A stretch of DNA of 64,000 nucleotides from Microbacterium sp. zg-Y818 (GTDB lineage Bacteria; Actinomycetota; Actinomycetes; Actinomycetales; Microbacteriaceae), in contig NZ_CP126741.1 of assembly GCF_030246905.1 (NCBI RefSeq), forward strand, positions 496,001-560,000, read 5' to 3'. The notes beneath the pieces are model-generated. The model saw only the letters and a program-made list of their open reading frames with translations, searched no databases and was not told the origin of the DNA. Positions 55,726 to 64,000 of the stretch are shown in pieces. Positions within the stretch are counted from its first letter, which is position 1; each line of letters opens with the position of its first letter. The position numbers and the translations under genes are program-made.

Positions 55726-56744
55726 GTGACCGTGCAGCAGCGAGCCACACTCGACGACGTCGCGCGCCTGGCGGGAGTCAGCTCCAAGACCGTTTCCCGC
55801 GTCTTCACCCACCGCGGCCTCGTGGCTCCCGACACCGTCGAGCGCGTGCTCGTGGCCGCCAAGCGGTTGCGGTTCCGGCCGAACACGCTCGCCCGCGGGC
55901 TGCGGCGCGGTGGCGGCACCAACACCGTCGGGTTCATCATGGGCGAGCTCGGCAACCCCTTCTACTACAAGGTCGCCTCGGGGATCGAGAAGCAGCTCGC
56001 CGGCGCCGGCTACGGGCTCGTCGTTGCGACCACCGACGACACGCCGGAAGGCGAGGAGCGGGTTGCCGATGCCCTGCTCTCCCAGCGGATCGGGGCGCTG
56101 CTGCTCATCCCGGTCGCCGACGACCAGTCGTACCTGGAAGGCGAGCGGCAGCTGGGGACCCCCGTCATCGCCATCGACCGGCCGGCGCGCAACCTGGTCG
56201 CCGACGCCGTGGTGCTCGAGAACCATCGCGGGGCGTTCGACGCGACGCGGCGGCTGCTGGCGCACGGGCACCGGCGCATCGGGTACGTCTGCAACCCGGC
56301 ATCCGTCTACACGCAGACCGAGCGCCTGCGGGGGTACCGTGATGCGCTCGCGACGTATGGTATCCACGATTCGCGCCGCTGGGAGAGGCTGGGCGACGAC
56401 CTTTCGGTGCCCGCCGATCGGCTCGTCGGCGACCTGCTCGATGCGGACGACGCGCCGACCGCGTTCATCACCGGCAACAACCGCATGACCATCGGCGCCC
56501 TCCGCGTGCTGCGTGCTCGCCGCGACGACGGCCGCACGGCGTTCATCGGGTTCGACGACTTCGATACCGCCGACGTGCTCGGGGTGACGGTCATCAGCTA
56601 CGACCCGCTCGAACTGGGCCGCCGAGCCGCGACGCTCGCGCTGGAGCGCATGGCCGACCCCGCCGGCTTCACGCAGCAGGTGGCGCTGCCCACCTGGGTG
56701 CTGGAGCGCGGCACCGGCGAACGACCGGCTCCGGAGAGGACGCG

Positions 56745-56748
<4 letters not shown>
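55726..56748 (+). CDS. LacI-family transcriptional regulator
   Basis: A 340-residue regulator. The N-terminal HTH and hinge are clear: ATLDDVARLAGVSSKTVSRV followed by RLRFRPNTLARGLRRG. The sugar-binding domain has GFIMGELGNPFYYKVASGIE, GALLLIPVADDQ and FIGFDDFD. It is divergent from the importer operon and overlaps the alpha-galactosidase gene by ATGA, so it should control both transcripts in response to a manno- or galactomannan-oligosaccharide. Confidence 0.95.
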
Positions 56749-61171
<4,423 letters not shown>

Positions 61172-61186
61172 GCCGCGCGCAGACCG

Positions 61187-61253
61187 TGAAACGAATACGG
61201 GCGGCCGAGACGATGGGTGTTACCCACTGTCTCGGCCGCCCGCATTCGTCTCA
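61187..61253. repeat. 67-bp palindromic repeat, copy 2 (also a terminator)
   Basis: A near-perfect palindrome running from TGAAACGAAT to ATTCGTCTCA, with core arms CGGGCGGCCGAGAC and GTCTCGGCCGCCCG. It lies between the convergent icd and GNAT genes and would form a very stable bidirectional terminator. It has the same length as the element at 2739-2805. Confidence 0.85.
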
Positions 61254-61279
61254 GCGTCGAAGGGCGGGTCGGGATGCCG

Positions 61280-61732
61280 CTAGAGGCGCACCTCGGCGAC
61301 GACCTCGCCGTACTCGGTCTCGCCGACGGGGGTGAAGCCCACGCGGGTGAAGAAGGTCTCGGGGCCGCCTTCGCCGGCTTCGTAGATGACGTTCACGTGG
61401 TCCATGCCCCGGGAGCGCGCTTCTTCGAGCAGCTTCTCGACGGCGTAGCGCCCGACGCCGCGGCCCTGGTCGTCGGCATCCACGTTGATGCGCCACAGCA
61501 CCGAGCGGAAGTGCTCCTGCGGCGCCTCGGGATCGAAGTTCGCGCTCACGAATCCGACGACCTCGTCGCCGTCCATGACGACCCGCTGCCAGGAGGTGGC
61601 CGGGTTCACCACGGTGGCGGCGATCGCGTAGCTCTCGGGGGCGAGGAAGCGTTCCTGGCCCGGCTTCAGTGACATGTTGTTCACCGCGACGATCGTCGAC
61701 GCCGACAGTTCCACCACATGAAGCTCAGCCAT
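61280..61732 (-). CDS. GNAT family N-acetyltransferase
   Basis: A 150-residue acetyl-CoA-dependent acetyltransferase. The CoA-binding motif [20 protein letters not shown] (Q-x-x-G-x-G) follows INV on strand 4, and [19 protein letters not shown] is the last motif. It resembles small SpeG/YncA-like GNATs, but the acceptor cannot be told. I chose the ATG at 61732; an in-frame GTG two codons earlier gives the same protein plus two residues. Confidence 0.9.
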   Translation of the reverse strand: MAELHVVELSASTIVAVNNMSLKPGQERFLAPESYAIAATVVNPATSWQRVVMDGDEVVGFVSANFDPEAPQEHFRSVLWRINVDADDQGRGVGRYAVEKLLEEARSRGMDHVNVIYEAGEGGPETFFTRVGFTPVGETEYGEVVAEVRL

Positions 61733-61794
61733 GAGCACAGGTTATCGGGGTTTGCGACCCCGACGCACATGCGCGAGAAAGCGTCACACGCCGT

Positions 61795-62781
61795 TCACGC
61801 CGTCGACGCGAGCGCACCCAGCCTGTCGGCCAGGAACGAAGCCTGCGCGTACCACTGGTGCGCCTGTCCGCCCTCGTGCTGGTTGTGCGTGTACACCTCG
61901 ATGCGCTTGTCGCCGGAGTAGTGGTTGAACGCGGCGTAGACCGTCGACGGCGGGCAGACCGGATCCATGAGCGCGACGGAGAAGAGGGCGGATGCCGTCG
62001 CCCGCCGGGCGAAGCTGACCCCGTCGAAGTACGACAGCGTCTCGAAGACCCGCTCCTCCGCGCCCCGGTGCACCGAGAGGTAGCGCACGACCTCCTGATA
62101 GGGGTCGCTGTCGGTGAGCCCCACGGCACGCTCGAAATGGCACAGGAACGGCACGTCGGGCATGGCGGCGACGAGGCCGTCGCACAGTCCCGCGACGGCG
62201 AGCGTGATGCCTCCGCCCTGGCTGCCCCCGGTAACCGACACGCGCGCCGGGTCCACCTCGGGAAAGGAGCGCACGGCATCCACGGCGCGCACGGCGTCGG
62301 TGAAGACGCGTCGGTAGTAGTACGTCTCGGGTGAGTCGATGCCGCGCGTCATGAACCCGTTCGCCGCAGGTCCCGACCCGTGCGGGTCGGGGGTGTCACC
62401 GCCGGATCCCCACGCCGAGCCCTGGCCGCGCGTGTCCATGAACAGGTGCGCGTACCCGGCGGAGGCCCACGTGCTGCGCTCACCGGGAAGACCGCGGCCG
62501 CCGCCGTAGCCGTTGTACTCCACCACGGCGGGGAGGGGCCCGGTCACGCCTCGCGGCAGGGTCAGCCACGCCCGCACCGGCTCGCCGTCGTACCCGGGGA
62601 AGGTGACGTCGTAGACGTCGAAGACCGTGAACGGCGTGTCCACCGGGCGACGGGTCGCCTCGCCTCCGGCGGCGCGGGATGCCGTGAGCGTCCTCGTCCA
62701 GAAGTCGTCGAAATCGCGCGGTTCGCGTACCTCGGGGCGGTAGACGGCGAGCTCGGCGGGAGGCAGGTCGAAACGGGGCAC
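61795..62781 (-). CDS. Acetylxylan esterase / cephalosporin-C deacetylase (AXE1) family hydrolase
   Basis: An alpha/beta hydrolase of 328 residues that removes acetyl groups from oligosaccharides. AXE1 marks are PAVVEYNGYGGGRG (oxyanion Tyr), DTRGQGS, the nucleophile Ser in VTGGSQGGG, the Asp in MDPVCPPS and the His in HNQHEGG. No signal peptide, so it would act on imported material. The GTG at 62781 is preferred over 62790 because TAGGGT (62789-62794, minus strand) would overlap the earlier codon and lies seven bases before the later one. It may serve the mannan-type locus 3 kb away. Confidence 0.9.
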   Translation of the reverse strand: MPRFDLPPAELAVYRPEVREPRDFDDFWTRTLTASRAAGGEATRRPVDTPFTVFDVYDVTFPGYDGEPVRAWLTLPRGVTGPLPAVVEYNGYGGGRGLPGERSTWASAGYAHLFMDTRGQGSAWGSGGDTPDPHGSGPAANGFMTRGIDSPETYYYRRVFTDAVRAVDAVRSFPEVDPARVSVTGGSQGGGITLAVAGLCDGLVAAMPDVPFLCHFERAVGLTDSDPYQEVVRYLSVHRGAEERVFETLSYFDGVSFARRATASALFSVALMDPVCPPSTVYAAFNHYSGDKRIEVYTHNQHEGGQAHQWYAQASFLADRLGALASTA

Positions 62782-62788
62782 GATCGCC

Positions 62789-62794
62789 ACCCTA
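62789..62794 (-). promoter_or_regulatory. -10 box TAGGGT, leaderless start
   Basis: On the minus strand TAGGGT ends seven bases before the GTG at 62781. Confidence 0.55.
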
Positions 62795-62809
62795 GAGGGC
62801 GGCGGGCGC

Positions 62810-64000
62810 TCAGTAGTGGATCGACACCTCGACGCCCGGGGCGGCCCAGTCGTACAGCTGCGCAGCGCGCCACTCCGGCATCCCGACGCAGCCGTGGCTG
62901 GTGGGCGTGCCCCAGTTGCTGTGCCAGTACACCCCGTGGAAAGCCTGTCCGCCGTTGAAGTACATCATCCACTTCACGTCGGGCTGCACGTAGGGACCGA
63001 GGTCCTCGCCGTTCGGCCCGCGGTACGTGCCGTAGAGCGTCTGCATGGGGTACATGCGCTGGATCGTGTACTCGCCGGGGTAGGTCGGCGCACCCTGCTT
63101 GCCGGTGGAGACCGACCACCCGTCGACCGCGGCGCCGTTCTCGTAGAGGGTGACGCGCTGGGAGCTGAGGTTGACGTCGATGGTGCGCGCCAGCGACGTG
63201 GTCTGGAACTCGGTCTCGACGACCGGCAGCGCGTAGGCCGCGTTGCCGTCGGCGAGCTGCTCGGCGAACCCTGCGGCGATGCCGTCGGTCGATTCCAGCG
63301 CGCGGCCGGTCTGACCCGCCTGGATGTCCCAGAGCTTCTCGCCGGCGGTGTTGGTGATGACGGTGGCGTCGACCGCCTCGCGGGCGACGAGAGCGGGCAG
63401 GGTGTCGACCATCGGCTGGATCGCCGCGGCATCCGCTTCGAACGTCACTTCGCCGTTCTCGCCCGTCGACAGGGTCAGCCAGGATGCCAGCGCCGCCCGG
63501 TCGATCGGCACGGTGCGCTCCTCGCCGATGTAGAAGCCGGCGGAATCGAGCATGGCGTTGAGCGTGTCGACGCCCGCCTGACCTTCTTCGGTGGTGGTGT
63601 TGGCGGGAAGGACGGCACGGCCCGGATCATCGAGCGAGACCGAGCTCGCCCCGTCGTCGAAGGCCTGCTGCAGCGCCGCTTCGACGGCCGTCGGGTCGAT
63701 GCCCTCGCCGTCGATCGCGGGGGTCAGCACGTAGGCCTGCGATGCCGCGTCGAAGGCGACCGTCGCGTCGGTGGGCGCCGTGTACAGCGCGGGGGCAGCG
63801 TCGCGCAGCACTTCCGCCGTCTGCTCGGCGTCGATGGTCACGGTGGCGGCCACGGGATCGCCGAACCACTGGGTGACGTTCCACATGGGGCGCTCGGCGA
63901 AGGCGGCTTCGGCGAGGGCCTGACCGTCGACGCTCGCGCCCAGGTCGGCGGCGGTGACGGTCGCGCCGCCCTCCAGCACGATCTCGGTGCTGCCGAGGCG
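62810..64000 (-). CDS. L,D-transpeptidase (YkuD) with peptidoglycan-binding repeats, 3' part
   Basis: A cell-wall cross-linking enzyme that makes 3-3 links or attaches proteins to peptidoglycan. The frame is open past the right edge, so the start, with signal or membrane anchor, is outside. Visible are two copies of the PG_binding_4 type domain (VTIDAEQTAEVLRDAAPAL... and ATVITNTAGEKLWDIQAG...) and a C-terminal YkuD domain with the catalytic His in HGVYWHSNWG and Cys in SHGCVGMP. The order is that of actinobacterial Ldt proteins with long N-terminal regions. It ends with the conserved PGVEVSIHY. Confidence 0.94.
   Translation of the reverse strand, partial: RLGSTEIVLEGGATVTAADLGASVDGQALAEAAFAERPMWNVTQWFGDPVAATVTIDAEQTAEVLRDAAPALYTAPTDATVAFDAASQAYVLTPAIDGEGIDPTAVEAALQQAFDDGASSVSLDDPGRAVLPANTTTEEGQAGVDTLNAMLDSAGFYIGEERTVPIDRAALASWLTLSTGENGEVTFEADAAAIQPMVDTLPALVAREAVDATVITNTAGEKLWDIQAGQTGRALESTDGIAAGFAEQLADGNAAYALPVVETEFQTTSLARTIDVNLSSQRVTLYENGAAVDGWSVSTGKQGAPTYPGEYTIQRMYPMQTLYGTYRGPNGEDLGPYVQPDVKWMMYFNGGQAFHGVYWHSNWGTPTSHGCVGMPEWRAAQLYDWAAPGVEVSIHY

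Overview
The window is high-GC, gene-dense DNA from an actinobacterium, most likely a Microbacterium-type member of the Microbacteriaceae. The pointers are the strongly GC-biased third codon positions, the DUF222-HNH and YccF families, a monomeric isocitrate dehydrogenase, a PerM-purN-purH neighbourhood, an F420-type nitroreductase-like protein, and the very frequent GGATGCC/GGCATCC heptamer. Many genes have a TANNNT -10 box exactly six or seven bases before the start codon. That spacing puts the transcription start on the start codon itself, so leaderless mRNAs appear to be the default here. I see no phage, insertion sequence, CRISPR array or rRNA.

Layout. 1-9.7 kb: the 3' part of guaA, a GT4 glycosyltransferase, a Bax-inhibitor-like membrane protein, a glycerophosphodiesterase, a two-gene ABC transporter, an M23 envelope protein, two tiny acidic proteins and a FUSC-type membrane protein. 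9.7-13 kb: an MBL hydrolase divergent from a tight three-gene operon (haem-oxygenase-like diiron protein, GT2-like glycosyltransferase, CDGSH iron-sulfur protein), the best candidate for an undescribed pathway. 13-19.7 kb: a more accessory stretch with a stand-alone HIRAN protein, a DUF222-HNH nuclease, an MFS exporter, an S4 protein, a 1003-residue Ski2-like helicase and an odd CAU-anticodon tRNA. 19.8-31.2 kb: YccF, a PcrA/UvrD helicase, an SseB-like protein, LigD-type polymerase and ATP-dependent ligase as separate genes around an AI-2E transporter, an AspT/YidE-type transporter, and a TetR regulator divergent from a FAD/Rieske oxidoreductase.

31.2-43.7 kb: sucCD, an F420-type reductase, an NCS2 purine permease, perM-purN-purH, a flavoprotein disulfide reductase divergent from an unknown membrane protein (this pair is bracketed by paired short repeats in inverted orientation), and an overlapping Ada/AlkA-Ogt alkylation-repair operon. 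43.7-47.8 kb: a heterodimeric ABC exporter preceded by a 425-base leader that holds a good 25-codon leader-peptide candidate. 47.8-58.9 kb: a mannan/galactomannan-type locus with a lipoprotein-led ABC importer, beta-mannosidase, GH113-like mannanase and a sugar kinase in one minus-strand operon, divergent from a LacI regulator and a GH36 alpha-galactosidase. 58.9-64 kb: icd, a GNAT acetyltransferase, an acetyl-xylan-esterase-like hydrolase and the 3' part of an L,D-transpeptidase gene.

Connections. sucCD and icd carry nearly the same palindrome in their upstream regions, which suggests one regulator of the TCA cycle. Two 67-bp copies of a palindromic repeat lie in convergent intergenic gaps 58 kb apart. 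The importer, intracellular glycosidases, kinase and esterase fit uptake and breakdown of partly acetylated, galactose-decorated manno-oligosaccharides. All functional calls come from reading sequence motifs; no database search was run.
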